Assembly: GCF_900169365.1 (NCBI RefSeq)
Contig: NZ_FXZH01000004.1
Location: 62,001-126,000 of the forward strand
Length of the DNA stretch: 64,000 nt
DNA from: Brevibacterium sp. 239c
GTDB taxonomy: Bacteria > Actinomycetota > Actinomycetes > Actinomycetales > Brevibacteriaceae
Direction: 5' to 3'
A program made the translations under genes and the position numbers. Every line of letters begins with the position of its first letter. Positions within the stretch are counted from its first letter, which is position 1. This document shows, in pieces, positions 34,224 through 43,694 of the stretch. Under the pieces are notes generated by a model, which did no database searches, had not been told where the DNA came from, and was given only the letters and a program-made list of their open reading frames with translations.

Positions 34224-36698
34224 TCAGACCACCGCCGACTCCTCGGGAAGGTCTTCAACGCTCTCGCCAGCCTTCTTCTTGCGCATGTGCGCGGCAGCGG
34301 CCATCGCGCTGCCTGCGGCGAGCAGGCCCGCACCTCCGCCGAGTAATGGCAGGGTACTGTCGTTGCCTGTGCGCGGCAGGTCACCGCCACCAGCGGAACC
34401 CGAGCCTCCGGAGCCGGATCCGCCGTTCGCGCCTGAACCGCCAGTTCCCGAACCTCCTGATCCTGAGCCGCCGTTTGAACCGGCGTCACTTGCACCCGCC
34501 GCTCCGGCCGCCGCGGCAGCGTCCTGTGCGCCATCGTGCGAGCCGGACTTCGAACTTTCGGATGAGGAGCTTCCGTCGCCGCTGTCGGCCGAACCGTCCT
34601 CGTTGCCTTCGGCGTCGGTGTCCTTCGGCTCCTCTGTCGGAGCCTCAGTGGGCTCTTCGCCGCTGCCCTTGATCACCTGCACTACTGTCGGGCGCGGAAC
34701 TGCCGCAACACCTTTCTCGACATCTGACTCATCAACGTAGTCGGGGAACCGTGAGTGCTGATCTGACCATTCGCCGTCCTCACCGGGGTGCTGGACGGCC
34801 ACGAACGCCGAGTTGTATGAGTCGTGGACGAGTGGCCCGCAGACCTCGGCTTCGCGTGGGACGGAGAGGAACTGCTCGACGCGGCCCCGCTGCTCACCGT
34901 CGATGGTGACCTTGAACAGACCATCGCAGTAGCCGATGCCGTCTGGTGCACCATCTGTGGAGATCCACAGGTTCCCGGCGGAGTCGAAGGTGACGTTGTC
35001 GGGGCAGGAGATCGGCGAGACCTGGTCTTCGGGGAAGCCTGAGAAGTAGGTCGTGTCACCCTGTTTCGGGTCACCGCAGACCAGCAGCAGGGTCCAGTCG
35101 AACTCGGTGCCGGTGTGGTCGCCGCCGCGTTCGGTCAGTTCGACGATGTGTCCGTCTCGGTTCTCGGTGCGCGGGTTCGCCTCGTCGGCTGCGGCCTTGC
35201 CGTCCACACCACGGTCGGAGTTGTTCGTACACGCGACATAGATCTTCCCATTGACCGGGTTGGGCTCGACGTCTTCGCAGCGGTCCATCTTCGTCGGACC
35301 GACCTTGTCGGCCGCCAGCCGGGTGTTGACCAGCACCTCGTCGATGGCCATGCCCGAGACCTGTGATATGCCGTTCTTGATCAGCGGCAGCCACTGCCCG
35401 CTGCCGTCGAACTCACCGTCGGCCGGCACATCGCCGCTGCCGTCGATCTCGTTCTTCGGGGAGTTGCCCGTGAACTTCGCGACGAACAGGTCGCCCTCGG
35501 TCAGTAGGGTCATGTTGTGGGACAGGTCGCCCTCGACGTACTTGCCCTTGGACACGAACTTGTAGAGGTAGTCGAACTTCTCGTCATCGCCCATGTAGGC
35601 GACGGCCTGGCCCGAGTCCGCGATCGTGATGTTGGCGCCCTCATGCTTGAGACGCCCCAGGTTGGTGTGCTTGCGCGGGGTCGAGTCCGGATCACGTGGG
35701 TCAACCTCGACGATCCAGCCGAATCGGTTCGCTTCATTGGCGTAGCCGGAGTTGTTCGTGTCGAAGCGCTGCAGGTCTTCCTCCCAGCCGTTCGCGGAGG
35801 CTTCGTTGCTCAGGCCGTAGCGTTTGTCCGCCGCCGAGGTGCCCTGTGCCTTGAAGTAGGAATTGAAGTTCTCCTCGCCGGAGACCAATGTGCCCCACGG
35901 CGTCAGTCCGCCAGAGCAGTTGCCCAGGGTTCCCTGAGCCTTGTCGCCCTTGGGATAATCCCTGGTCCGGAGCAGATCGGACCCGACTGCCGGACCGGTG
36001 AACTCGTATTCGGTGTTGATGAGGAAGCGACGGTTGTTTGCACCGTTGACGTCGACCCTCCACGGTGTCTTCTCGTTGGTCCTGACCAGTTCGGCAACCG
36101 TCAGCCCGTGTGCGTCGCGGCTGATGGCACGCTGGGTGGCCTTGTCCATGCTGTCCGGGTACATAATCGCGTCATTCGTGTACTCCTGGTTCGAGAACAG
36201 GAGAGCCCGGTTGCCGTCTCCGCCCTCGTCGACCTGGATCTGGAGGAAATCGTTGTTATAGCCGAACTGACGGCGCTGTGACTCGACGCTCTGGTTCTCG
36301 GGATCGAACTGCGGGGCGTCCGGGAACAGAGGGTCACCCCAGCGCACGACGGGATGCCAGGAGTACCCCTCGGGGACGATGAACTTATCGACCTCGTGCT
36401 GGACCGGGTCGATCGCAGTGAAGTCGAGGCTGCCTCCCGTGCCTGCGGCGGCCGCTGCCGCACGCGTGGCCGAGCTCGGTGCGGTCGTGACTGCGATGGC
36501 CAATGCTCCTGCCGCCGACGCCCCCAGCACTGCCCGGCGAGACAGCTGTGCCCCGACGATGTCGCGGAAGTAGCTGTTGGACGAGGTGTTGCAGATCGCC
36601 TTCGTGCACGCGTTGTCACATTTGAGTGCACATGTGACGGGGCTGCGCTTGCCACGGACGTGTCCGGCCATGGGCAGAAGTTCACGTAGGGGTGCCAT
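34224..36698 (-). CDS. phoX: PhoX-family alkaline phosphatase, Tat-exported, LPXTG-anchored
   Basis: This 824-residue protein has the PhoX N-terminus with four Cys (TCALKCDNACTKAIC), a twin-arginine signal (QLSRRAVLGASAAGALAIAV, Arg54-Arg55), and the DUF839 beta-propeller with the PhoX landmarks GVLTPWGTLVSGEENF-type, DRCEDVEPNP and SCPDNVTFDSAGNLWISTDG. PhoX enzymes are Ca/Fe phosphomonoesterases. After about residue 678 comes a stalk rich in Glu/Ser then Gly/Ser, then LPRTG at 774, a hydrophobic stretch and RKKK, a sorting signal for sortase. ATG 36698 lies 12 nt after GAGGAG; GTG 36743 is alternative. PHO-box-like repeats lie upstream. Confidence 0.9.
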   Translation of the reverse strand: MAPLRELLPMAGHVRGKRSPVTCALKCDNACTKAICNTSSNSYFRDIVGAQLSRRAVLGASAAGALAIAVTTAPSSATRAAAAAAGTGGSLDFTAIDPVQHEVDKFIVPEGYSWHPVVRWGDPLFPDAPQFDPENQSVESQRRQFGYNNDFLQIQVDEGGDGNRALLFSNQEYTNDAIMYPDSMDKATQRAISRDAHGLTVAELVRTNEKTPWRVDVNGANNRRFLINTEYEFTGPAVGSDLLRTRDYPKGDKAQGTLGNCSGGLTPWGTLVSGEENFNSYFKAQGTSAADKRYGLSNEASANGWEEDLQRFDTNNSGYANEANRFGWIVEVDPRDPDSTPRKHTNLGRLKHEGANITIADSGQAVAYMGDDEKFDYLYKFVSKGKYVEGDLSHNMTLLTEGDLFVAKFTGNSPKNEIDGSGDVPADGEFDGSGQWLPLIKNGISQVSGMAIDEVLVNTRLAADKVGPTKMDRCEDVEPNPVNGKIYVACTNNSDRGVDGKAAADEANPRTENRDGHIVELTERGGDHTGTEFDWTLLLVCGDPKQGDTTYFSGFPEDQVSPISCPDNVTFDSAGNLWISTDGAPDGIGYCDGLFKVTIDGEQRGRVEQFLSVPREAEVCGPLVHDSYNSAFVAVQHPGEDGEWSDQHSRFPDYVDESDVEKGVAAVPRPTVVQVIKGSGEEPTEAPTEEPKDTDAEGNEDGSADSGDGSSSSESSKSGSHDGAQDAAAAAGAAGASDAGSNGGSGSGGSGTGGSGANGGSGSGGSGSAGGGDLPRTGNDSTLPLLGGGAGLLAAGSAMAAAAHMRKKKAGESVEDLPEESAVV

Positions 36699-36802
36699 CG
36701 GTTCGCTTGTCTCCTCGGATCGAGTCTCTCGGCCCCGCCTCACAAAACGGAGTCGGGCTCACCAAGTCGAGACTTTCAGGGTCAGTTGGACCCAGAACTA
36801 CC

Positions 36803-36824
36803 GTTCGGTGAACTGCGCATGAAC
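36803..36824 (-). promoter_or_regulatory. PHO-box-like direct repeats upstream of phoX
   Basis: On the minus strand GTTCATGCGCA (36824-36814) is followed immediately by GTTCACCGAAC (36813-36803): two 11-nt units each beginning GTTCA, the arrangement of the actinobacterial PhoP binding site. It lies about 105 bp upstream of the phoX ATG, directly after the CPBP gene on this strand. Confidence 0.55.
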
Positions 36825-36828
36825 CAGT

Positions 36829-37590
36829 TCAGCCGATGTCGATGAGGGTGAGGATTCCCGGGGCCAGGAAGCCCACGGCATCGATGATGAAGTGTGCCCA
36901 CACCAGGGGCACCAGCCTGCCCCGACGCATGAAGTACCACCCGAAGATGATGCCCATGGCGACGTTGCCGATGAACGGCCCGATGCCCTGGTACAGGTGA
37001 TAGCTGGCACGGAAGATGGCCAGGCTGATGATGATCGGCCACATGCCGTAACCCAAACGCTGGAGGCGTTCTGCACCGAAGCCGAAGATGATGACCTCCT
37101 CGAGGATGCCGTTCTTCGCCGCGGCCAGGATGAGCACGGGAATGGTCCACCAATGATCGCCGAGGTTGGCCGGCTGGATCTCGGCCGTGATCCCCAGTGC
37201 CCTGCCGCCCGCGTAGACACCCAGGGTGCCGATGCCGATGATGAGGAAGATGAGAGTTCCGCGACCGAGGTCCTTCCCGCTCTGGCCTCTCACGCCCAGG
37301 CGTGTACTCAGGGGCGGGGCATCGGTGTCGCGAGTGAGTAGATACAGGGCCAGGAGCACGGGCACAAGAGTGAACCCGATGCCGAGGATCTGGTAGATGA
37401 GATCGAATCCGGGCCGCGGCGACATCGAAGTGTTGAGCTTCGCCTGGGCTTCACTGATCGGACCGCGGGTGGCGATGTCGGACAGACGCACGATCGCATA
37501 GACAGCTGACTGTCCCAACGAGAGTGCTGCAACGAGGCCGAGCTCGAACCACAGGCGCTTCTTCTCCTGCGGTTCGAGCTCGTTTCTCAT
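36829..37590 (-). CDS. CPBP-family intramembrane metalloprotease
   Basis: This 253-residue protein has about seven membrane helices and the CPBP (Abi) motifs in order: Glu-Glu in AKNGILEEVIIFGFG, the F-R-x-x-x-H of IFRASYHLYQG, and the His of VWAHFIIDAVGFL. The family includes the eukaryotic CAAX prenyl protease Rce1 and bacterial bacteriocin-immunity and regulatory proteases. The ATG at 37590 is preceded by TACAGT ending 7 nt upstream and by AGGA, so the mRNA may be leaderless. It is upstream of phoX on the same strand, with a 130-bp gap. Confidence 0.85.
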   Translation of the reverse strand: MRNELEPQEKKRLWFELGLVAALSLGQSAVYAIVRLSDIATRGPISEAQAKLNTSMSPRPGFDLIYQILGIGFTLVPVLLALYLLTRDTDAPPLSTRLGVRGQSGKDLGRGTLIFLIIGIGTLGVYAGGRALGITAEIQPANLGDHWWTIPVLILAAAKNGILEEVIIFGFGAERLQRLGYGMWPIIISLAIFRASYHLYQGIGPFIGNVAMGIIFGWYFMRRGRLVPLVWAHFIIDAVGFLAPGILTLIDIG

Positions 37591-37614
37591 GGATCCTACT
37601 GTAACCGGAGCAGG

Positions 37615-40600
37615 TCAGTGCTTCGGTGCGTCGTCCCCGTCCGGGTCCTCCACCGCGGAGTCACCAACCGTCTGCGTCGACTCGTCGCGCTCGGTTCGTT
37701 CGGCTGTGGCCACCGAACCCGCCTCGGCGGTGGATGTTGCTGAGGCGGCACGGTCCGTCGCATCCGGACCTTGTGTGGCTCTCGCCTCGGCGACATCGAG
37801 GACCTGGCCACGGGCCATGTTCTTCACGTACTTCTTCTCGGCCCGGCGTTCCTTCGCCCCTTCGAGCAGGAGGTAGAGGACGGGCACGAGGATCAGCGTC
37901 AACAAGGTCGAGCTGACCAAACCGCCGATGACCACGATCGCCAGCGGCTTCGAGATGAACACTCCCCCGCCGGTCAGCCCCAGGGCCATCGGCACGAGCG
38001 CGAAGATCGTCGCCGAGGCGGTCATGAGGATCGGTCGATAGCGCAACCGGGCACCGTGGACGATGGCCGCTCGCAGTTCGACCCCTCGAGCTCTGAAGTG
38101 GTTGATCAGGTCGATGAGCACGATCGCGTTTGTGACCACGATGCCGATGAGCATCAGCAGACCGATCATCGACGTCAGGCCCAGCGGAGTATCGGTCAGA
38201 AGCGACAGCGCGATGGAACCGGTGGCCGCGAACGGGATCGAGACCAGCAGGATCAACGGCTGCAGCAGCGACTTGAACGTGGCGACCATGATGATGAACA
38301 CGATGAGGATCGCAGCGAGCATGGCCAAGCCCAGCTGGGAGAACGCTTCGTTCTGCTCCTGTGTGGCACCGCCGGTGTCAACGGATACGGAGTCGGGCAG
38401 GTCGACATTCTTGAGTGCGCTCTGCACATCAGTTGAAACAGTTCCCAGGTCATCGCCCTCGGGCGTGACCGAGACAGTGGTCGAACGCTGCGAATCCGTG
38501 TGTCGGATCGTCGGAGCGGTCTTGACTTCCTTGACCTCGGCGACATCTTCGAGCTTGATGAAGCGCGGCTTCGACGTCGGTGCCGGAGCACCGGCCTGCG
38601 CACCCGGGTCACCGGCTGCACCAGCATTGCCGCCTGCGCCACCAGCATCGCCGCCTGCGCCACCGGCTGCACCACCAGCGTCGCCGCCAGCCGCGTCGCC
38701 TGCATCAGCGGCTCCTGCAGCACCGGCGTCGCCTGCGGGTGGAGCCGTCTCCTTGGGCTTTCCGGGAATCTTGAGATCCTTGAGCTTGTCCACGGTGTCC
38801 GCGTTGCGGTCGAAGAGCAAAACCGAGTGCGAAACGTTGTCGATGACGACTTCGCCGATGTTCTGTCCGTGCATCGCCCGTTGGACGTACTGCCCGATCG
38901 TGGCCTCGGTGAGGTTCTCCTTCGCGGCCTTCTTGTGATCGACCTTGACTTCGATGACCGGCTGAACCGCTTCTAGGTCGCTGGTCACCGACTGGGCACC
39001 GGAGACTCCTTCGAGTTTGTCCGTGACGGCTTTTGTGGCGTCGTCGAGTTCTTTGGCATCGGATCCCGACAGTGTGACGTCGATGGTCTGGGCGCCGGGC
39101 ATTGAGCTCTGGCTCTGCACTTCGACCTGGCCGACGTCCTTGAGATCGTCGAAGTCCTTCTGCAGCTTGTCAGAGATCGACTGCGCCGAAACTCCGGACT
39201 TCGAGTTGACGATGTAGGTGCCGGTGATGGACGAGTCATCGGTGAAGCCGAAGGTCGTTCCACCGACGGAGAGCTGGTAGGACTCGACGTCCTTGTTGTC
39301 TTCGAGGATCTTCTCGACCGGTTCGGCCTGCTTCGACGCCTCGTCGAGATCGGTGCCCGGGTCGAAGGTCTGGGCGACCTGCAGACTGTCCTGGCCGGTG
39401 TCTCCGAAGAGCTCAGTCTTCAGCTGCGGGACCATTGCTCCGGTGCCCACGAGGATGAGGACCGCGGCGAGGATCATGATGACAGGGTGCTTGGTCGAGA
39501 ATCCGATGACCGGCATGTAGGTCTTCTGCAGTCGCGTGACCGGCGAGTGCATGCCCGCCAGCTCGTCGACCTCTCCGGCTTCCTCCTCGACCTCGCCGTA
39601 GCGTGGGCCGGTGGAGGCAGCGCCCGCCGAGGCGGCACCTGCGGTTGCGGTGCGAGTGCCCTCGTGTGAGTCGGCAGTCCCTGCTCCCGCCATCGCGGCG
39701 CCGGACTCGTCGTGACGGCCGGTGGAGAGGATGTTGTGCTTCTTCGACTCCTTCTTGGCGGTCTTGGTCTCTTTGCGCCAGTCCGAGAGCATGCCCTTGC
39801 GGTTGCGACGGATCTCCTTCTTCTCCGCCTTCGTGAGCTTGACCTTCGCCTCCCGCTGACGCAGGAACCAGTAGGCGAGCACGGGCACGATGGTCAGTGC
39901 CACGAACAGGCTCGAGAGCAGAGCGATGGTGGCCGTCAGTGCGAAGGGACGGAACATCTCCCCCGTCTGGCCGCTGACGAATGCCAAGGGCAGGAAGACC
40001 GCGACAGTGGTCAGGGTCGAGGCCGTGACAGCACCAGAGACCTCGGATACCGCTGCCAGAATGTTGGAGAACTTCTCACCACCTGAGGAATGCCGTCGTC
40101 GGATCGCTTCGATCACGACGATCGAGTCATCGACGACGCGGCCGATGGAGATCGTCAGCGCACCCAGAGTCAGCATGTTCAGGGTCTCGCCGCCCATCCA
40201 CAGCCCGACCATAGCGATGAGGAGGGAGAGCGGAATCGAGATCGCAGTGATGATCGTGGCTCGCACTGACAACAGGAAGACGAGGATGACGAGGACGGCG
40301 AAGATCAGTCCGAGTCCGCCTTCGTTGAGCAGGTCGTGGATGGACTGCTCGATGAATGGAGCCTGGTCGAAGGCCGAGACGAACTTCGTGTCATCGCCCA
40401 TGGACTTCTCGAGCCCGGGCAGTTTGTCGGCAACCTCCTGCGAGACGTCGACGGTGTTCGCGTCGGATTCCTTCATGATCGACACCGACAGCGAAGGCTT
40501 GCCGTTCGTGCGGGAGATCGAATCGACGGGAGCGTTCTTGATCTTCACGTCGGCGACGTCGGAGACCTTGATCGGGCCGTCCTTGCCGGTGACGACAAGG

Positions 40601-41322
40601 TCCTTGATCGCGTCGACCGAGCGGATCCGGGTGCCGACCTCGACCGGGGCAGTTCCGCTGTCGCCCTTGAGCTCGCCGGCCGAGGTGGGAACGCCGTTGG
40701 ACTGGAGGATGCCGGCGATCTCGTCGAGGCTCGCGCCCTCGTCCTCGAGGTCGTCCTGGCGGATGCTGATCTCGACCTGTTTTGTCTTCGCACCGGAGAT
40801 CATGACCTGTGAGACGCCATCGATCTTCTTCAGTTCGGGTTCGGCGATGTCATCGAGGTTGGCCGCGAGTTTGTCCTCGTCGGCGTCCGAGGTCACAGAC
40901 AGTGCCAGCACCGGGATGTCGTCGGTGCCCATGGTGTTGACCGTGGGCTCGACCCCATCGGGCAGAGTGGACTCAACCTGGGAGACCGCACGCTGGAGGG
41001 ACTTCACGACATCATCGGAGTCCTCTCCATACTTCGTGCTCACGGTGATCGACGAACTGCCGGCCGAGGACGTCGACGTCATGTCCTCGACTTCCGGCAA
41101 CGCTGTCAGCGCACCTTCGAGCGGATCGGTGACCTCCTGCTCGACGGCTTCAGGCGTCGCACCTTCATAGGAGGCGGTGACCGTCGCCTGAGGGTTCTCA
41201 AGAGAGGGGAACAGCTCTTGTTTGAGGGAACCGGCTCCGATGACTCCGAAGATGATGGCGACGACGGAGATGAGCGCGATGAGTGCGCGGTTTCGCAGGC
41301 TCAGGCGGGTCAGAAAACTCAC
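37615..41322 (-). CDS. RND-family efflux permease (SwrC/AcrB-like), enlarged
   Basis: This 1235-residue, 12-helix proton-driven exporter starts with the RND helix LIALISVVAIIFGVIGAGSLKQELFP and carries the DD-type proton relay region in GALTISIGRVVDDSIVVIEAIRR. It lacks a periplasmic adaptor gene nearby, as in Gram-positive SwrC/YerP. It is about 190 residues longer than usual because of two inserts: a cytoplasmic loop at about 490-607 (very Lys-rich, then Ala/Gly/Glu) and an Ala/Gly/Asp-rich repeat at about 859-916 in the second outer domain. GTG 41322 is chosen; TTG 41349 is possible. Confidence 0.85.
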   Translation of the reverse strand: MSFLTRLSLRNRALIALISVVAIIFGVIGAGSLKQELFPSLENPQATVTASYEGATPEAVEQEVTDPLEGALTALPEVEDMTSTSSAGSSSITVSTKYGEDSDDVVKSLQRAVSQVESTLPDGVEPTVNTMGTDDIPVLALSVTSDADEDKLAANLDDIAEPELKKIDGVSQVMISGAKTKQVEISIRQDDLEDEGASLDEIAGILQSNGVPTSAGELKGDSGTAPVEVGTRIRSVDAIKDLVVTGKDGPIKVSDVADVKIKNAPVDSISRTNGKPSLSVSIMKESDANTVDVSQEVADKLPGLEKSMGDDTKFVSAFDQAPFIEQSIHDLLNEGGLGLIFAVLVILVFLLSVRATIITAISIPLSLLIAMVGLWMGGETLNMLTLGALTISIGRVVDDSIVVIEAIRRRHSSGGEKFSNILAAVSEVSGAVTASTLTTVAVFLPLAFVSGQTGEMFRPFALTATIALLSSLFVALTIVPVLAYWFLRQREAKVKLTKAEKKEIRRNRKGMLSDWRKETKTAKKESKKHNILSTGRHDESGAAMAGAGTADSHEGTRTATAGAASAGAASTGPRYGEVEEEAGEVDELAGMHSPVTRLQKTYMPVIGFSTKHPVIMILAAVLILVGTGAMVPQLKTELFGDTGQDSLQVAQTFDPGTDLDEASKQAEPVEKILEDNKDVESYQLSVGGTTFGFTDDSSITGTYIVNSKSGVSAQSISDKLQKDFDDLKDVGQVEVQSQSSMPGAQTIDVTLSGSDAKELDDATKAVTDKLEGVSGAQSVTSDLEAVQPVIEVKVDHKKAAKENLTEATIGQYVQRAMHGQNIGEVVIDNVSHSVLLFDRNADTVDKLKDLKIPGKPKETAPPAGDAGAAGAADAGDAAGGDAGGAAGGAGGDAGGAGGNAGAAGDPGAQAGAPAPTSKPRFIKLEDVAEVKEVKTAPTIRHTDSQRSTTVSVTPEGDDLGTVSTDVQSALKNVDLPDSVSVDTGGATQEQNEAFSQLGLAMLAAILIVFIIMVATFKSLLQPLILLVSIPFAATGSIALSLLTDTPLGLTSMIGLLMLIGIVVTNAIVLIDLINHFRARGVELRAAIVHGARLRYRPILMTASATIFALVPMALGLTGGGVFISKPLAIVVIGGLVSSTLLTLILVPVLYLLLEGAKERRAEKKYVKNMARGQVLDVAEARATQGPDATDRAASATSTAEAGSVATAERTERDESTQTVGDSAVEDPDGDDAPKH

Positions 41323-41460
41323 GTGGGGACTTTCTTTTCGGCGGTGCAAACGCAGGGATCGCCTGCAGAAAAAATGCTTCGGTGCCCCATACTAGTGAGT
41401 TAAGTTGTCAGCAACACATGAGTGGACCCTGAGCAGGCGCTCCACGGTGTTCTTCGCGGC

Positions 41461-42804
41461 CTACACTTCGCGAGATTCCCGACCCGTGCGCGGCTTGGTT
41501 TCACGACCGGTGAACCAGAAGGCAGCGGCCAGAACGCCGAGGAGTCCGGTGAGCAGGAACGCCCACGAGTAGTCGAAGCGATCGACGATGGCTCCGGCGA
41601 TGATCGGACCGACGATGGCACCGCCGTCGAGAGCCATCTGGTAGCGGGACAGAACTCGCCCGCCCTTGCGGTCGCGTCCGATGACATCAGCCACGGTTGC
41701 CTGCTGGGCAGGGTTCGCCAGTCCTGATCCGACGCCGGCGACGATGGAGAAGACGAAGAACAGCCAGATCGCATCAGTGAAGGCCAGGGCTGCGGTGGTC
41801 AGTCCGAGGACAAGCAGACCCCATTGGATGAAGGGTTTGCGTCCGTAGGTGTCGGCGAACCTGCCGACGACTGTCACGGCCGAGGCGTTGCCGATTGCGA
41901 ACATCGTCAGCGCCAGCCCAGCCACTGCGGTGTCGGCTTTGAGCGCCTGGATGGCGAAGAGCGGGTAGATGGCCACACGGATGCCCATCGCCGACCAGCC
42001 CTGGACGAACGCGGACAGCAGCGCACTGCGGTAGGCGGAGTCGCTCCAGGCCTGCCGGAAAGTCATGACCTCCTGCTGTGGGTCACCTTTGGCCGCTTCG
42101 AGGCGAGCGCGCCCGAGCTTCGTCGAAGATCCCGCTTCTGCGGTGGAGGCGAGGAAGATGCGCACGACGATGGCCGCGATGAGCAGACCGACGGCGTAGA
42201 TGATGAAGGGTATGCGCATGCCCCAGCCTGCCATCGCCCCACCCAGGACGGGTCCGGCGATGTTACCGACGAGGAAGGCGGTGGCATAGGTACTCGAGGC
42301 CTTCGCCCGCGCGTCGATGGGTGCGAGTCGAATGATCAGCGCCATCGCGGAGACACTGAACATCGTCGAACCGATACCGCCGAGGCCGCGGAAGACCAGC
42401 AGCTGCCAGTAGTTCTGAGCGAACGCCACGGCCGCTGTGGAGGCGGCGACGATGAGGAGGCCGGAGATGTAGATCCGGCGTTCCCCGAAGGAGTCGACGA
42501 GGCGGCCCGACGTCGGTGAGAACACGAACCGGAAGAAGGCGAAGGAGGAGACGACGATCGTGGCCGCGGTGACGCCGAAGTTGAAGCTCGCGGCGAACTG
42601 CGGCAGAACCGGGGCGATGATGCCGTAGCCCAACGCCACGATGAAGGCCGCGGCGACGAGTACGTAGATCTCCTTCGGCAGTCGCCGCGATTCGGCGGTG
42701 GCGGCCTTCGCGGCCGCGAGCGCGTCGGGGTTCGCCGCTTCGCCGTTCAGCGCCTCGGTGCTTGGAGCGTCAGAGTGTTCGGGCACATCGTCTTTGTCAG
42801 TCAC
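41461..42804 (-). CDS. MFS drug-efflux-type transporter
   Basis: A 447-residue, 12-helix major-facilitator protein of the DHA1/MdtG-like group. After a 40-residue acidic/Ala-rich cytoplasmic N-terminus comes the first helix, then the motif-A-like loop FSPTSGRLVDSFGERRIYISGL and, in the second half, GRFADTYGRKPFIQWGLLVLG. It begins GTG 42804, 14 bp after the nitroreductase stop, so it may share its transcript. Efflux is likely by family; the substrate is unknown. Confidence 0.85.
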   Translation of the reverse strand: MTDKDDVPEHSDAPSTEALNGEAANPDALAAAKAATAESRRLPKEIYVLVAAAFIVALGYGIIAPVLPQFAASFNFGVTAATIVVSSFAFFRFVFSPTSGRLVDSFGERRIYISGLLIVAASTAAVAFAQNYWQLLVFRGLGGIGSTMFSVSAMALIIRLAPIDARAKASSTYATAFLVGNIAGPVLGGAMAGWGMRIPFIIYAVGLLIAAIVVRIFLASTAEAGSSTKLGRARLEAAKGDPQQEVMTFRQAWSDSAYRSALLSAFVQGWSAMGIRVAIYPLFAIQALKADTAVAGLALTMFAIGNASAVTVVGRFADTYGRKPFIQWGLLVLGLTTAALAFTDAIWLFFVFSIVAGVGSGLANPAQQATVADVIGRDRKGGRVLSRYQMALDGGAIVGPIIAGAIVDRFDYSWAFLLTGLLGVLAAAFWFTGRETKPRTGRESREV

Positions 42805-42818
42805 GTCGTCTCAGTCGG

Positions 42819-43694
42819 TCACAGGGTTTCAAGGAATTGGTCGGGGTCGGGCAATGGCCTGGTGCTGTGCGCCATGCGCTCTCGGTAGCGTTCGGGTACT
42901 GCCCCGATGTAGAACCAGCCCATGAGCAATTCACCGGGACTCAGCCGGTGGAGTCTGCGGACGGCTGGTTCGTTGGTCATGGTTCCGCTGCGCCACATTA
43001 CGCCCCACCCTGCCTGCCAGAGTGCGAGTTCGAGTAAGTGTCCGGCGCCAGCTGCAGTGGCGTGCTGCTCCCATTCGGGAACCTTCGGGTTCTCGCTCGG
43101 GGAGGAGACGAGAGCGAGAAGCAGTTCGGCCCGCAACGGCTTCTCGTTCCTCTCCCCCGGCTTTCGTGTCACAGCGGCAGCTTCGTCGAGGGCAGCGCCG
43201 AGGCGGTGCCTGTCTTCGCCGCGGAGGATGATGAATCTCCAGGGTCGCAGGCCCTTGTGGTCGGCGACAGAAGAGAGCGAGCGGATGATCTCGCGCAGAT
43301 CGGAGTCGTTCGGTGTCTCGCCATCGACCTTCGAGATCGACCGCCTCGTGGACATGGCATGCAGGACCGGGTCGGCAACGATGTCGATCGAGGACGGCAC
43401 CGTGTAGTCAGGGCCCTGGTGCCGAGGCGATGCTGCTGCAACCTCGGCTGCCGCATTCGCGCTGTCAGCCTTTGGCGCTGAGGCTGAGGTTGCAACTACG
43501 TCGTCTGCCGCCGAGGCCTGATCAGCGAGCCTCTTCGCCCATGGTCCGGTCTCGCCGTCGAGGAAGTGCGCGCGTACGCGACCCTTCGTCACCTCGCAGG
43601 CACTACCGTCCTTCGGACGCTTCTTGTCTGACTTCTTCGAGCCGCTGTGCTTCTTCGAGCTGCGATGATCAGACGAATCCTTGTGTTTCGACAC
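42819..43694 (-). CDS. Nitroreductase (YdjA-like) with long basic N-terminal extension
   Basis: This 291-residue protein has its flavin-binding nitroreductase domain at about residues 100-291: an MSTRRSISKV start with the FMN-contacting Arg pair, HKGLRPWRFIILRG, and WQAGWGVMWRSGTM. It is preceded by about 100 residues unlike the family: a Lys/Ser/His/Asp-rich segment (KHKDSSDHRSSKKHSGSKKS) and an Ala-rich linker. The start GTG directly follows the msrA stop. Such short nitroreductases reduce nitro compounds or quinones with NAD(P)H. The extension could mediate nucleic-acid or envelope binding, which is speculation. Confidence 0.82.
   Translation of the reverse strand: MSKHKDSSDHRSSKKHSGSKKSDKKRPKDGSACEVTKGRVRAHFLDGETGPWAKRLADQASAADDVVATSASAPKADSANAAAEVAAASPRHQGPDYTVPSSIDIVADPVLHAMSTRRSISKVDGETPNDSDLREIIRSLSSVADHKGLRPWRFIILRGEDRHRLGAALDEAAAVTRKPGERNEKPLRAELLLALVSSPSENPKVPEWEQHATAAGAGHLLELALWQAGWGVMWRSGTMTNEPAVRRLHRLSPGELLMGWFYIGAVPERYRERMAHSTRPLPDPDQFLETL

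Noticed and set aside
36744..37153. 123-codon and 140-codon ORFs overlapping the CPBP gene
   Set aside because: They are alternative frames of a gene with clear membrane and EE/H motifs.
39890..41170. 426-codon Ser/Thr-rich frame on the plus strand
   Set aside because: It mirrors the RND permease; composition is that of an antisense frame.
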